Shown: positions 9,911-23,032 of the stretch, piece after piece
Position numbering within the stretch: the first letter of the stretch is position 1
Layout of the letters: the number at the start of each line of letters is the position of its first letter
Assembly (NCBI GenBank): GCA_021495925.1
Contig: JAKEKT010000010.1
Location: forward strand, 1-64,000
Origin: Diplodia intermedia
Lineage: Eukaryota > Ascomycota > Dothideomycetes > Botryosphaeriales > Botryosphaeriaceae
DNA length: 64,000 nt
Reading direction: 5' to 3'
Made by a program: the position numbers and the translations under genes
Notes under the pieces: generated by a model
Told to the model about the DNA's origin: nothing
Database searches by the model: none
Seen by the model: only the letters and a program-made list of their open reading frames with translations

Positions 9911-12900
9911 GGCAGCGGTTCCGGATGGCCAGGTCCGCACGGAGCGCAAAGCAGCGGCTGGTTTGCGAGGGCGGATCACGGCCGGCAGCTCTCACAGGCT
10001 GGTCCTACTGGGCGCATTGGACCGCGAGAGGAGCAATCGAAAAAGCCGGCATTGGCACAAGTACTTGAATGAAGCGGCGCGAGCGGTGAGTGGTGAGGGC
10101 GCGGTGTGGTGGGCGTGGCACAGAGGCTGTGCAGCGACGATGTCTGGAGCTCGCGGGTCGCACGCAACGCGCGTGGTAGAATCAGTCGGCGACGGGAACA
10201 GACGGAGCGGCAGCGAGCGGTAGTCTGGGGCGGTGGTACAGCGTCGGCCGCGCGACTGGGGGCAGAGGGTTTCATTTATGGCCCCTGCGGAAGCGGAGAA
10301 GATGGACTCTGCTGCATGCACGCAGCAAGGGTCGAGGCGGCCGGGATCCACCGCACGCCTCGAGACCCACGGCTTGTTCGCCCAACCGCGTGCGCCGAGC
10401 GCTGTTCCACCCGGGCGGGCCAAGGCGTGATGCGACTTCTCTCCGCGATATTGCGCGGCAGCATGCAGCCCGGCATTGGCTCGCCCTCGCCCGGCCAGCA
10501 GCCGACGAGAGATGGGCTGCATCCCTACCGTCGCCCGTGCAGCCGCGAGATACGACGCCGGAAGCCGCATGAGCTGCGCGGTGCTGGTCACGAGCGCCGC
10601 CGGGGCAGGAGAAGGGATCCAGATGCGATGACTCGGCGACGGCTGGCTGTGTTCACGCTATCGAAGGCAGCGGCGCAATCAGAGGGCAGAAGCCGGGGTG
10701 GAGCCAGCAGCCAACGGGCCGTCGCCAGGGCTGTCGCCCCAAAGCGTCCGCGAGCCGGGCGCTGTGGCGTCGGCAGACTGACGGCGACGCGCAGGCCGGG
10801 CCAGGGTGCAGGCCTCAGGACCTGCATTGCCGGCATGGGCGTGATGGGGCAGGGCGGGAGGTGGAGAAGTGATGAGCAGCAAGAGATGAACGCGTGGTGG
10901 TTGGCTGCCAGCCCGCGAGCAAGCGCCGGCCATCCCAACGCGGGCTAGCGCACCCGATCAGGCCTCGCTAAGCCTCGCCGACAACATGCTTTCGTCTGCT
11001 TGGCCCGCCTCCTCTCCTGCCCAAACCCGCGCATTCGCCAGCCTAGACCCTGCTCCGGCCCGTCACGGCCTCTCTTGCTGTGCTTGACATCACATTTCGA
11101 TGCATGCCCTCTTCACTACTGCCACTCTGTACCTCGTATCGCCGACCGCCCGCTTCACAGCGCCTCAATATGGTGTCGTCGCCGATGCCAAGCCAAGTGT
11201 GCTTCCTCTGGCCACCACCCGGGCCTCGATCGCGGCTATCGCCATGTTGTGGAGACCTTGAACTCTGCCCGCCTCACGTCTCTTGGGCCTACAAGGGATG
11301 CCTTGTTCGGCAGCCCACTTTCTAACATGATCTGGCCCTACATCAATCAAGCTGCTGCATTCCTGTATCAGCACTTTGTGGTGCTATCATCTTCCAGAAT
11401 CTGCCGCAGTCACGTCGTCCCGCTCGGTAGAGATCAGCCATTCATATTTTGGGAACCTTAGTCACCATGACTCTAGGTGCCTTGGAAATAAGGCAGGAAC
11501 CCCATATGAGAAACAGGGCAAATCCGAATCTCCGGAGCATGATAGCTTCATCAAACTCCGAGCCGAAAAGGCCCGTCGTTTCTGGCTGCCTCCTGAGCTC
11601 AACGAGCATCAGGGTTGATGTCCGCGAGCACTTCATTCGTAGGCAGGAATGGACAACTCATAGGAAGCCCCACCATTGTATCATTTGGCAAAATCAACTC
11701 TCAGCCAATGATTCGATCACAGGTGACTGAGCTAACTGTTACTGTTGAATAATAGCTACGCGTCACTTGCCGCGTGGTAGCATGCGGGTTCTCATTTCCC
11801 GCGAAAAAGAGAACGGACGTTCAGGATGAGATTGCCAATACAAGGCACTACACTTTCGCATAGCTTTCTACGGGCACGGGAACTATCCGGCGAGCAATAA
11901 CAGCTTGATTTACCTCTCGAGAAATGTGGCGGCACTCATCACCAAACGGTTTTATTTTCCCTTACATCATTTCCAAGAGGTCGGTCGTATTCAAAACGTC
12001 GAGCAAGTCACCTTAGCCTGTTCCTCGACTAAGCCTCTGCTTCCAGCCATCCCTTTCGCCTCTTGGCGAAGCAGTAACTCGTTCCAGAAACCACAGCTTC
12101 GGCAAATTGTAGCCACATTAGCCCCATTAAGGTATCCTACAGATGATCCTTACTCAGCTAGAATATCTTTAAACCCATTGGGTAGAACCAATAGATTGAT
12201 CGACAACTAACCACCGGTGATATCGCATCATCTGAATGAGGGGTGGACGATCTCAGATCAACCAATAGTTATCCTAGGTGTCTCACCCATTGGGGCAATA
12301 CCGCTCAAATACTCGCCATACACCAGCAGGATCACTCGATGCTAAGTCCACACAAGCTCATTCACCGCACCGCCTTACTCTAGGAAGTTAACGTCGACAT
12401 CCTCAATGCTCATGTGAACCGTAGGAACGAGGAGCTTTAAGAAACACCAACTACTATGCAGTAGAAGATGCTACCCAATGCCGTGTACTCCACTCTGAAA
12501 GACACGACTCCTAACTACTTAAAAGGGATCGCACACAGCTTCAACGATTGGAAGCGGTATCTCTAGGCTCTTGGCCTAAATGACGGAGCTTGGCTTAAAT
12601 AAACGCGTCGCATCATAGACCAACCCATTTAGCGGGCCCACAACGCAAGGAATATCCTCAAGAGGAGTAATTTGAATCAGGTCAATCTCCTCCGACTGAT
12701 GAGGAACACAAGGCATTAGCCCATAGTCTGAATTTAATAGAGACATCGTAGACCCTCCAACTTATCTAGCCCACAACTGCGTCTATCTCGATCAGTCTTT
12801 CGCCCCTCTCCAGATACAGTCGGCCATATTTTCTTTGGCATCAACTGCATGTGACAGTGCTTTAACGGCATCACCGGAAGTATGTCATCTTACTAGAAGA

Positions 12901-15740
12901 AGAATGAAGTAGAGAAGCTCGGTCAAGGCTAAAATGTAGCGGCCCTGGTGCGGCTCTGGTCGATCATGGAGCCAGGTGGCAGGCCAATGGCTGGTTGGGT
13001 AAGAATGGGAGAACAGCATAGGAGAGACGGTGGGAGAATGGTAAGAATTGTAGGTACGCGTAACAAATTGGTGTATAATGTGTCTGAACAAGGCCTTGGG
13101 ATTCAAGCCAACGGAGGCCATTGCTCCGTGACTCTGCACTTTGGAGGAGGCGCGGGCGACGCTGGTGGCCTTCAGCCGTGTTACAAAGTTTGACAAAATT
13201 GTAATTAGAAAATAAATGCTGGGGAGCGACATTTTAAGTTGTCGATAAGGTTTTATTAGCGCGTTGAATGGTCATGGTAGTGACAACGTCGCCTTGATTC
13301 CCGTACAGCATGATAGCGACAATGGTCCATGCATGTTATTAAGAAGCTTTTTCTCATTGAGAAATACTGCGACTGCAGCACCGACCCGTTCCGTTCATGC
13401 GCGGTTGGGGCGAGGCGTGCAGAGTAAGTAGGGCAGGGCCAGTGATCAGATGGAACTGACTAAGAAGTTATAACCAGAGCAAATTTGAGCTGTTGACATG
13501 GCTGGAACTGAGATGAGCGGACTGACTCGAGATGCCTGAACGATCAGGCAAGTGATGCTACAGTAAAGGATTTTCAGGAGATGGTGACGAAGGTGTCGTA
13601 CGCGTATAAGGCAAAGGGCTGGACGGAAGGCCCGAATCGGGCCCAGCTCCACGTTTCTTCAGGCGCGCCGTCTACCAGCCACCGCAGCGTGGCGGGCGAG
13701 CCTCCAGAGGCCGATCAGTCTTCTTCGATGCAGTGGCGGTGAAAGCTCTGGAACATGGACCCACGCTTCTCGTGAGAGTCACGTACTGCGCGCAGTAATG
13801 ACGTTCAAGACTCTAGACTGGCTGCACCGATAACAGGACGATTGTCGTGGCTTAGCCCGGGCATGTGAAGGTATCCAAGAATCCCGCCTCGCCCGCCGAG
13901 CGCCCTACTCGTTGCGGCAATAAGCTTACGAACGAGCGCATTTGGCCTACCAATCAAGCGACGTGTAGGGCGAGCTCATAGAACAAGCAAAGGGGACGAG
14001 AAAGAGAGATCCTTCGGCATTCCTGTCACCAACGAGCGCACGAGGTGAGATTGGGGAGCAACGAATCGGCTCCGAACATGCGACAGTCAGAGTCCGGTGA
14101 TGGAGTGCAGCGCACCGATCGTGAAGAGTGAGCGCAGAGATAACGCTTACCCCATGCCTGGTTCCGAATAAGGGAACTCCAAGTGAGGTTCCGCCTATCA
14201 CCGGTGTGAGTAGTGAGAGTCCGAGTACATTCTTACGCAAGCATTAGTCAATTGACATGCGACTACACTGGCCACGCGTACCGTGCTTGGAAGAGTTCCT
14301 GCTCACCGAGGCCGGCGATGATTCCTCTCCTCTCGCACCTTCTGAAACGTTTCATGCAATGGGTCAATCGGGCCGGCAGCTACCTGCAAGCGTCAAATCG
14401 TACGACGGCACAAAGAGAACTTGCCAAGAACATGGAGAGGGTTCCCAGGCTCAAAATGCGACGTCGAGTTAGTGCTTTGATTGGCAGGCGGCACGGACGG
14501 ACCGCCTGGCTTTAGTGTGCACTCGTGCGGTGGTCGGGGCGGTGATGATCGGTGCAGTGACGCGGGCATGATGGCGCAAGGCTGGCGGAAGGCTGGTGGC
14601 AGGTGGCAGGTGTTGAGGCAGGCCGCAGGCTCAGCTACACAGTAAAGTGGCCGCAGGATCGTCCTCGCGCTGAGCATCAATGCCATCATGGAGCACCTTA
14701 ATGATCCTTCCTGGCCGCCCGCCCATGCCGCATCTGGAGTAGGCCAGAGCCCAAGCTGGATGCCATGTCCATAAGCGGAAGTAGTGTCGGCAGCGCAGGA
14801 CGCAGTAGAGACGGGATGAAGTCACGGTGGTGGTTGCGAGGCAGCGCCAGCGCACGGCGAGCTGTGGCGTTGACAGGCCCAGCCGCGCGATGCACCGGCC
14901 AAGTGGGTGCGACAGCGCCTTTCCTGGAGCATTGAGTCAACGGAGTGGAGGAGACGAGGAACACGTAGCTGGGGTTGTCAGGGCAGGCAAGAATCGCCGG
15001 GAGATGTGCGCCTAGTCGCTGGTGCGCTTCTAGCTCGACCGTCGAGCGTCGGCCCGCACGGCAGCTGGGGCGCGCGCGGCAGTCTTGTGCTGCGTCAAAC
15101 AGGCTGAGGTTGCAGGCCCGGGGCGCAGCTGCGCGCTGCTATAAACCTGCGGCGAGCACGCCGGCGCCGACTCGCCCTCGTCTCCCCCCGGCTTCTGCTG
15201 ACAGGGCGCTTCGCACAGGGGACCGCCCACTTTTCCGCTGCTCCAGAGCCGGGATTCGTTCCTTCCGCGACCTCCATTCCGCACCTTCCCGCGCCTATCG
15301 TTGCGCGATTGTGCCGGGCATATCGCATATCGCCCTCACCGCAAGAGCCCCAGGCCGGCGCTTGACTCCGTCCGAGCGTGCTCCAGAGCCGCCGACTCAA
15401 GAAGCCGCGTCCTGCTTACATCGCGTCCCGAGAGAACGCACACCCGACCACTGCTCGACCCGGTGCTGCACAAAGAAACCTCTCGCTCCCCGGCCTGGAC
15501 GCCGCATTCAACCCGCGCAATCCACCACGGACCTCGACCCTCCGCGTGCCTGCGCGCTGCCACCTTCCCCGCGTCCCGCTCTCGTTCCTCAGGCCACCGC
15601 GTTGTCCAGCTCACCCGATCCTTGGTCTCGCCCCGAGTGGCTGGGTACGAGTCTGGGCGCGAACTACTTGTGCCGCCTCCCGACTCTCACCTTCGATTTT
15701 GATGCGCCCATCCTGATTTTGCCCAATCTTCCCGGACACC
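9911..15740. other. 5.8 kb gene-poor interval
   Basis: About 9.9-11.0 kb is GC-rich and contains the ferric reductase promoter. About 11.4-13.4 kb is visibly more AT-rich, with stop codons in all frames, as expected for decayed or non-coding DNA. About 13.9-15.7 kb is GC-rich again; its last ~600 bp is pyrimidine-rich and likely holds the promoter and leader of the downstream plus-strand gene. Frames up to 280 residues occur but are Arg/Ala/Pro-rich, as chance frames in GC-rich DNA are. No terminal repeats, transposase or reverse transcriptase motifs were found by eye. Confidence 0.5.
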
Positions 15741-18686
15741 ATGGAGAAGCGGTCGCCATGGCTGGCGCTGCTCGCCTTCCTTTCGCTGTTCCAGCTCGCC
15801 CTCTCTCAGACCGTACTTGACGGCGTTACCTACGTCGACGCTACCATCGATGGCGAGACGGTCCTGGTCAGAGACGATCGCCAGCCCTCGCTGTACACCT
15901 CGGATTTTGGAGACTGCATGGGCGACAGCAGCATCAATGTCACTCGCTTCGACGCCGCTTTTTACAACGACAACATGACCGTGCTTTTCCATTTGGCAGG
16001 CGATACCAACATAGAGAGCGAGGGCTTGATGAGTACGGAAAATGCTCGGTAGTCGATGGCTGCAAAAGCTGACTGTTGCAGTGTACATTGCCGTCTACGC
16101 TTACGGAGAAAGCCAATTCGAGCTCATCTTCAATCCTTGCAACGCCAACATCGACAGTCTTTGTCCCGTGCAGAGCAACGTCTCGATTGAAGCGAGCGGA
16201 ATCATCCCAGTGGCACAGTCCGATGTCCAGAATATCCCCAGTGAGTTGGCCGACGAACACGCTTACAGCATGATGACTGACACGGAACAGGCATTGCATA
16301 CACCATTCCGGACTTTGAGGGCCAAGCAATCCTCCGCATCTTTGCGAACTCCACGCAGCAGCTGATTGGCTGTTACTCCGCAGTCATCACAAACGGTGCC
16401 AGCTTCTCTCACCCATACGCCGTTGGTTCGATCCTAGGCATATTCGCGTTCATCGCCTTGGCAGCTTCCTTCGCTACTTCCATATACGGAAGTGATGTGC
16501 CGGCAATGCGCAAGCACTACGCACACTCAATGTCTGTCTTCGTCGTGTTTGCCGTTCTGCAGCACATCTTCTTTACCGGAGCACTGTCTATGAACTGGCC
16601 GAGTGTGCTCGTCGCGTTCTGGAGCAACTACGCATGGTCTGGTGGGATGATCTACACCGAAGCCATGCAGAACTCCATCAACAACTTCATTGGCTCAAAC
16701 ATGGGCAATACCTCAGCCGTGGGTGCAGCTAGCGCCGATTCGGACAACAGCGACATCGGCGGCGGCTACGACATCTCCTTGATCTACCGGAGAGCCATCA
16801 AAAAGACCGCCAAGAAGGCCGCCATGCACCTGTGGAGAAAAGACATTTTTGACCACCATTCCCCCCGGCTTGAGAGAGCTCTTTCTAAACGCGCGGTGGC
16901 AGACAACAGCGATAATTATCCCTGGCATGGTGACCCTGTCAAGCCCGGTCTTCCTCTACCCGGCAATTACTCAGGATTCGCTGGAACTTTGGCCGAAGAA
17001 GAAATACCAGCTTCCAATGCCTTCATGACCGGCTTTCTCTGGTTTCTCATCTTGCTGGTGATCGTCTCGGCTTCCGTTGTGGCATTCAAATGGCTCGTCG
17101 AGGGTCTTGTTCGCATCAGGGCCGTCAAGAAGGATCGTCTCACTTACTTCAGGTCACACTGGCTTGGATTCACGGCGCTGGCTGCTCTGAGGACGCTCTT
17201 CCTCGGGTTCTTCGCTATGATCTTCCTAACTCTCTTCCAGTTTACTTACGAGGGCGGCCCCGGAGTTTTGGCCGTGGCCTCAATCGTATTTATCATCTTC
17301 CTATGCGGCATGTTCGGTGTGGCCGCATATGCTTGCTACTACCGGATAAGAGTTGGGAATTATGTCTCGCAGCCGGACCGTATTAATCTGGAGCGTCGAA
17401 GACTTCTTGGTTGCATCCCGTGGTTCCGCTTCTACCGAGCGAGTGCTCACCAGGACGATGAAGAGAAAGTCTACACCGGCAGCCTGCCATTTTGGCGTAT
17501 CTCACACAACAGTCCCGAGACTCAGAAATCCGTGCACGAGGACGAGGAGTACACAAAGAGATTTGGCTGGCTCGCCTCCCGCTTCAGACGTACCCGCTGG
17601 TGGTTCTTCACGTGTTGGCTCTTCTATGAGTTTGTCCGTGCCTGTTTCCTTGCTGGCGCATCCGGTCATCCCCTGGTCCAAGTTTTCGGTCTGCTCGTGG
17701 TAGAGTTCCTGGCTTTCGTCGCGATCATCATGATGCGGCCTTTTGAGTCCCAGCGTCTGAACGCCCTGATGGTTTACCTTCTGGGGTTCAGCAAAGTCGC
17801 CACCGTGGCCCTCTCTGCCGCTTTCGACATTCGGTTTAACATCGCACGTATCACGACGACCGTTATCGGCATTGTCATCATCGTTATCCAGGGAGTCCTG
17901 ACCATCGTCCTCTTGATCGCAATCATTGTGGGCGCCTGTTCCAGTTGGATGTCCGTGAAGCGGCACCGTGAGAAGGAGGCATTCAGACCACGGAATTGGA
18001 GGAACCTGCGCGACAAGTACTTCGCGCACATGGACAAAGCGATGAGCGACCTTCCGCCTGAACCGCCCGCGCCTGTCATTCCACCACCCACTCCGGAAGA
18101 ACCCCAAGTAGGCTTCAACGTGTCTTCAGTGCGCCGAGTTGCCAAGATTGAAGATGAGGACCCTGATTTTCTTGCTGACATCGGCAACGAACCTCGTGGA
18201 TCCGAAATGACCATCCAGGGCAACGCCAATGCCAGGATCAGTGAAGAGGGTGCACCGCCTCCGGCAGCCCCCAGACGGGCGCCTAGCATCATGAGCCAGG
18301 TGTCGTACACTAGCTTGCCACGCACAGCTCGTGTACACCGTGCCAGCTGGAGCTCGCGCGACTTCCTCGACATGGACCTTGATCAGGAACCCAAGCCCAG
18401 TGGCCACACGCGTACGAACAGCCTGGGCCATTCCCGCTCCACCAGTCACGGACATGGACGCTCCCGAGCCAGTAGCCTTGGACGACCTAGAGCCATCAGC
18501 CTTGGAAACGCAATGAGCTCCGACCGTATATCCCGCATGGGTACACCGACGGGGATTCCCGAGCTCCCGCAGCTGAACAGGCAGATTACAGAGCACCGCG
18601 AAGAGGGCGAGTACCAGCAGCATCCTGAAGATATTGCTCCAGCGCGGCAGCAACATGATGGGCCCGGACGCAATTCGACGTCTTAA
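15741..18686 (+). CDS. Flc/TRP-like membrane protein with N-terminal ML-like domain
   Basis: Three exons (15741-16032, 16082-16240, 16291-18686) encode 948 residues. A signal peptide (LALLAFLSLFQLALS, ending near 22) is followed by a lumenal or extracellular ML-like beta-sandwich with paired Cys and N-glycosylation sites (about 25-180). A large TRP-type multi-helix region follows, with the hydrophobic blocks VGSILGIFAFIALA, FLWFLILLVIVSASVV, LGFFAMIFLTLF, IVFIIFLCGMFGVAAYA and IGIVIIVIQGVLTIVLLIAI. The last ~250 residues are cytosolic, Pro/Ser-rich, with short SLGHSRS-type repeats. Fungal Flc1-3 and fission yeast Pkd2 share this architecture and act in ER/plasma-membrane calcium homeostasis, FAD transport into the ER and wall integrity. 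Which of these functions applies here cannot be read from the sequence. Confidence 0.92.
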
Positions 18687-20577
18687 AGTGCGACAGACGT
18701 CTTCTTTTTCTTTGACGATATGACTTAACGATTCAAATGAAAAAATGGCACCATTTGCGTGCTCGAATTTAGGAAAGGGTGATGAGGAGTTTGTAGGAAA
18801 CGGGGTATTCATGGGAAAGGCATACTACACTGCATTGGAGGCACAGCGTGGCTCCACGTTCGTCCCATTCGAGCATCTGCATATTCATTGGCGCAAGATT
18901 AGAGTCGGCCGGTTCCCACGAAGATCAACGTCAGCGTAGTTGGGAGATGTGCTTGAGCTTTCTCCTCCAGTCATTTGGCGTGGTCTGTTAATGGTCGGAT
19001 AGTGGATGGACGATGGACGGTTGAATGCGACGGAGATGTGCGGCAGGGCGAGGCTTCATCTTCCCGCTTCTTCCCTGGAGCGGGTGGGGGCGAGGACGAC
19101 CGGCTTCATAAGGACGTTTACCGAGGCGGAATCATTGATGATTGATCGGCGGCGATGATGAAGCGGCACGGAATCGCTTGCTTTGATGAATTTAATACTC
19201 AAGATGAGACGACTGAAGCGACGCGGTGAAGTGATTGAAGGATGTGCGTTTCTCCGCCTGTCTTGCAGGAATCAAGTAAGCAACCTGGAGGATGATCGGT
19301 TCTTTTACTCTTTTCCCCTCGCAGTGATGCTCGGAATGCATCATGCCGCATTGGCTGCTCGCCGGCGGGAGCCCCGACAACGGGCGGAATGTATGCAAAA
19401 ATTTCAAATCCCAACAAGATGCGGCTGGCGGCAAACGACGGCAGCAACACGGCCTTTTGATTTTTTTCTGTCCGTCACGCGTCGACGATCGACTCGCGCA
19501 CGCGGCCGAAGGAATGGAGAGAAGAGCGAAGGTTGCGCAGCAAGCGGGTGTGTGCACTGGCCTGCTTGCAGCCCGGCAAGGACTCCACCGCCAAGCACCC
19601 TTTTTTTCAACAGGAGGCTGTGACAAGGATTCCTTGCTGACGTACATGGTGGCTCTTTCGCTGGTGTGACGTCACTTGCCCTCGTTTCGCCCATCACATC
19701 AGCATCGTTCGGGAATGCCTCCACACGAGTGCTTGCATCGGAGGCGGCGGTGCACATTGGCGGTTTCTGCATGATTGGCCGGCCCTTGGGGTGACGGGCA
19801 GAGCGGCAGAGGCGGGAGCGAAGACGCATGCGCCCGAAAGGGAAGTCCGCATCAGCCACGGGCTTTGTCTCACGCCCAGCGATGGGATCGGATTCTCAGC
19901 GCGATCAGCACAACACCTGTGGCTGCAAACGATGGATGGGGCGGACACGACGCCACCGTGTGCGCCGCAGCCTTCTGCCGATACCGCGTTTGGCGGCGTC
20001 GTTGCCCGATGGGTGGAGATTGCGTCAAGGGTCGCGGTCAAAAGCAGGATTTGGGAGCTCCTTCCGGCGCCTGGACTGCATCGCCTGCATACAATGCCTG
20101 CGACTGTGGCTGGTGCGCGCGCGGAGAGAGAGGTAGCTATGTCATGGGTCATGGGTTGCGCCGCACACCCGCGCGCTCGCACAAGATCCCGGCGTGAAAT
20201 TGCGGGAAGTGGAGACGGGCGATGAGCTTATCTGCATCAGGCGGGCGTGCGCGCTGCGGTATCTGCGCGGCCGTCATTTCCGACCTGTACGGGGCGGGCG
20301 GACCTGGGCCCTGTTGGCAGCGCCTTGGATTATTGCGACGTCATAGCTATGTTGTTCGTAGGTTGTTTCTGGCCGCTTTCCTGCATGCTTTGGAAGGCGC
20401 GGCAAGGCGGCCTTGGTTATAAGGGCTGCGTCGTGCTGCCCTTCTTCACCTCTCCAGCTCCACATCGCATTCCAATCAACAACCAAACACAAACAAATCC
20501 ATTGTCGAGTGCCACTGCTCCGACAACACCGCCTTACGCCTGACCTTCTCCCACAACATCCACATCCACCTTTCACC
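18687..20577. other. 1.9 kb intergenic region
   Basis: This holds the 3' flank of the TRP-like gene and the promoter of the small gene starting at 20578. Several overlapping 100-160 residue frames occur on both strands; none has a known motif or a coherent splice structure. Confidence 0.45.
20417..20423 (+). promoter_or_regulatory. TATA-like element upstream of the small gene
   Basis: TTATAAG lies about 155 bp upstream of the ATG at 20578, followed by a CT- and CA-rich stretch lacking ATGs. This suits a core promoter plus leader for a strongly expressed small gene. It is inferred from position and sequence only. Confidence 0.4.
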
Positions 20578-20836
20578 ATGGGCGCTGTCGTGTCCTGCGT
20601 ACGTCTCCCCACAAAGACGCCCCGCCTCCCCGGCCAGCCTCGCTAACACTCGCAAACAGATCAAGTCGGTCTTCCAGGCCATCGGCGCGGCCCTCATGGC
20701 CGTCGTCAACGGCATCGCCGCCGTCATCAAGGCAATCATCAACGGCATCGTCGCCGTCTTCGACATCATCATCGGATGCCTGACCTGCAACCGCATGGGC
20801 GGGCGCCGGCGCCGCATGACAACCAGTCACGTATAG
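20578..20836 (+). CDS. Small lipid-anchored-type membrane peptide, 65 residues
   Basis: Two exons (20578-20598 and 20660-20836) give a 65-residue protein. It starts MGAVVSC, which fits N-myristoylation on Gly2 with palmitoylation possible on Cys7. The body is an alternating hydrophobic stretch rich in Ala/Ile/Val with repeated NGI(A/V)AV units, then a CLTC pair and a basic GGRRRR segment ending in TTSHV. I recall similar small uncharacterised proteins in many filamentous ascomycetes, also with an intron right after the first few codons; that is memory, not a search. The function is unknown. A membrane-surface peptide is the obvious inference. The first exon of only seven codons explains why gene finders often miss it. 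Confidence 0.85.
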
Positions 20837-21582
20837 CCGCGAGGTGTGAGGAAAACGCCAACCAAGGGCCGCCTGACGTTCTCGCCTCTTTCACGCCCGT
20901 TTGGACGACCGAAGCAATCCGCTACGCGAGCAACTTTGAACGTCTCGACTATCAATGGCATGAGCGAGCCCTGCCAATCGACGAGAACGACACGGACGGC
21001 CCGGCCTCACACCTCGAGTCAGTCTATACCACTCGACCCTCGACTGGTTCCGATGACCCGATTTTGATTCTTTTCGACCCATGGGGATTATTTGCATGGT
21101 GGGAAGGTGCGAAGGGGGCGAAGAAGAGGTTGCGTGGAAGGTTGAAAGACGAAGATACCCTCAATACCCCTTGTTCTTCATTCTTCAATGCGTTAGCATC
21201 GGAGTTTTTATTTTCTTTTTTTATGTCTGTCTTGCATGGGCATCATCGGTGGAAGTAGCTTTAAGTCTACGATAATGATTACGAGTGCATGAATTTGTTC
21301 GACCCAATGATGTTCGTGGTTGCAGTTTTGAGACGTTTGTACGCTGGTTGTATGTCTTGTTATGTCTAGACAACGCTATTATTACAGTTTGCCCATGGGG
21401 AGATTCCTTGTGGCTGGCTAAATACATGGAGTGTGTTTCCAGATGCTTCTCCCAAAGGTGTACGGTTCCAATAATCGCAGCCACGATGCCCTTCTCCCAA
21501 CAAATGGGGAAGCAGCATTCTTTGCATTGCTACCTTGCAATTGACCCCAGACAGAACCCTGAAACCATATAAACACACATCC
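20837..21582. other. Convergent 3' intergenic region
   Basis: This 746 bp separates the stops of the small gene (+) and the thioesterase gene (-). Frames here are open by chance and partly overlap the small gene in another frame. No domain was seen. Confidence 0.5.
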
Positions 21583-22861
21583 TTACCGCGGCACCACCGC
21601 CTTCGCTTTCACGCACACCCTCCCCTGCACTGCCTGCAGCGTTGCGCTCCACTCCTCGCCTCCATCCACCGGTCTCTCCTCGCTCGGCACGGGGCGCTTC
21701 GTCATGTCCTTCTGAGGCGGCAAGTCGGTGCTAGGGGCAGGCGCGGGCGGGGCCGGCGCAGCCCTAAGCACGAAGAAGTTGCTCGCCATGGTCGGGGCGA
21801 GGTAAGTCAGGGTCAGCTTTGCGGGGCTGGGTGCTGTCACAAAGATACGCGTTAGCACTCTGGATCATAAAAGACAGCCACAACACCTTACCTCCAAACG
21901 CCTCGCAAAACGCCATCGCCAACGCGCCGCCGTGCGCCACGCCGGGCCAGCCCGTCAGCCCGCCGCCGACCCAGAACACCGTCACCGACTCGCGCGTCGC
22001 GCGGTTGACCCAGCGCCGCGCGGGGCCGAAGCCCTTCATCGCGGCCAACGTCTGCGCCACCAGGTGCCTCTCGTCCGCCATCATCGTCGTCTGCGGCACG
22101 GCGACGGCAGGCTGCTGCCGCTCCTTGCCCCATCCGCCGAACCAACCACCTCCCCCCTTTGACTTTCCGTCTCGTTCTTCCTCCTCCTCCACCAGCACCA
22201 CCCCGCTATCCCTCCTGCTCCTTCCACCGCCCAGCACCGCCGCCGCCGTCGCCAGCAACGAAGGCGACGACGATGACGCCGACGTACCCACACCCCACGG
22301 CTCCACCTCCACCCACTCGGCCCCTCCTGCGCCAACGGTATCTCCACCACGACCAACGTGCCCGTCGCCTTCTGCCGTCGCCTTGGCCTCGAACTCGCGC
22401 ACCACGGGCAAGCGGTCGAGCTCCTCGCGCAGCTTGCCCTGCAGGGCCTCGTCCATTTCCGTCCCGGCGTCGGGCAGCGGCGGCGGGGCGACGGCGAAGC
22501 GGACAATGTTGCCGGCGACGAGGCCGGCGCCGAGGGAGATGGTGAAGTAGATGAGGGGGCGGAGGGAGCGGGGTCGTTTTTTGGGTGGTGGTGGTGGTTG
22601 TTGGTCTTGTTGTTGTTGTTGTTGTTGCTGTTGCGGGGATGGCGGGGAGGGAGCGGGTTTCGAGGGAGCGTCGGTTGAGGGCGGCGATGGAGGCGTAGTC
22701 GGGGAGGTGGAAGAGAAGCGCAGCGGTGTTGTTGGCGTTCGCGTTACGGAAAGCGGCGCGGCGAGGCGGGACGGGTGTGGTTGCGAGCGGTGGGATGGGC
22801 GCGCTAGAGAGGAGAGGGCGCGAGAGGCGCCATTGGGGGCGCGGCGTATTGTTGTTATCAT
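21583..22861 (-). CDS. Mitochondrial PaaI/4HBT-type hot-dog thioesterase
   Basis: Two exons (21892-22861, 21583-21833), 58-nt intron, 406 residues. The N-terminus (MITTIRRAPNGASRALSSLARP) is rich in Arg/Ser with no acidic residues, as in mitochondrial presequences. A poly-Gln/Pro tract lies near residues 75-95, then one hydrophobic helix (PLIYFTISLGAGLVAG). The catalytic hot-dog fold holds the hallmark GWPGVAHGGALAMAF (compare GxxHGG in PaaI-family acyl-CoA thioesterases) and a C-terminal strand LQAVQGRVCVKAKAVV. A ~100-residue acidic, Ser/Gly-rich insertion separates helix and fold. Hydrolysis of an acyl-CoA in or on mitochondria is likely; the substrate is unknown. An in-frame ATG at 22978 is possible, but the downstream start gives the better targeting peptide. 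Confidence 0.82.
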
Positions 22862-23032
22862 GGTGGACGGGGGCGTGGGATGGAGTTGGTTGGAGCTACC
22901 AAGAAAATGGCGGAGGTGCACGGCGGATTCGCGTAGGGCTGCAGATGGCCACGCTAAGGACCACAAAAAATACATCATGCCATGTGGAGTCTAGCAGCCA
23001 ATCGGCCAGCATCGCCCTCGCGTCTTGCTTAT

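Noticed and set aside
10106..10948. 280-codon plus-strand frame in the gene-poor interval
   Set aside because: Arg/Ala/Gly-rich composition typical of chance frames in GC-rich DNA; no motif and other frames equally open.
15095..15700. Several 90-280 codon frames just upstream of the TRP-like gene
   Set aside because: They lie in a pyrimidine- and GC-rich leader region, overlap each other on both strands and carry no motif.
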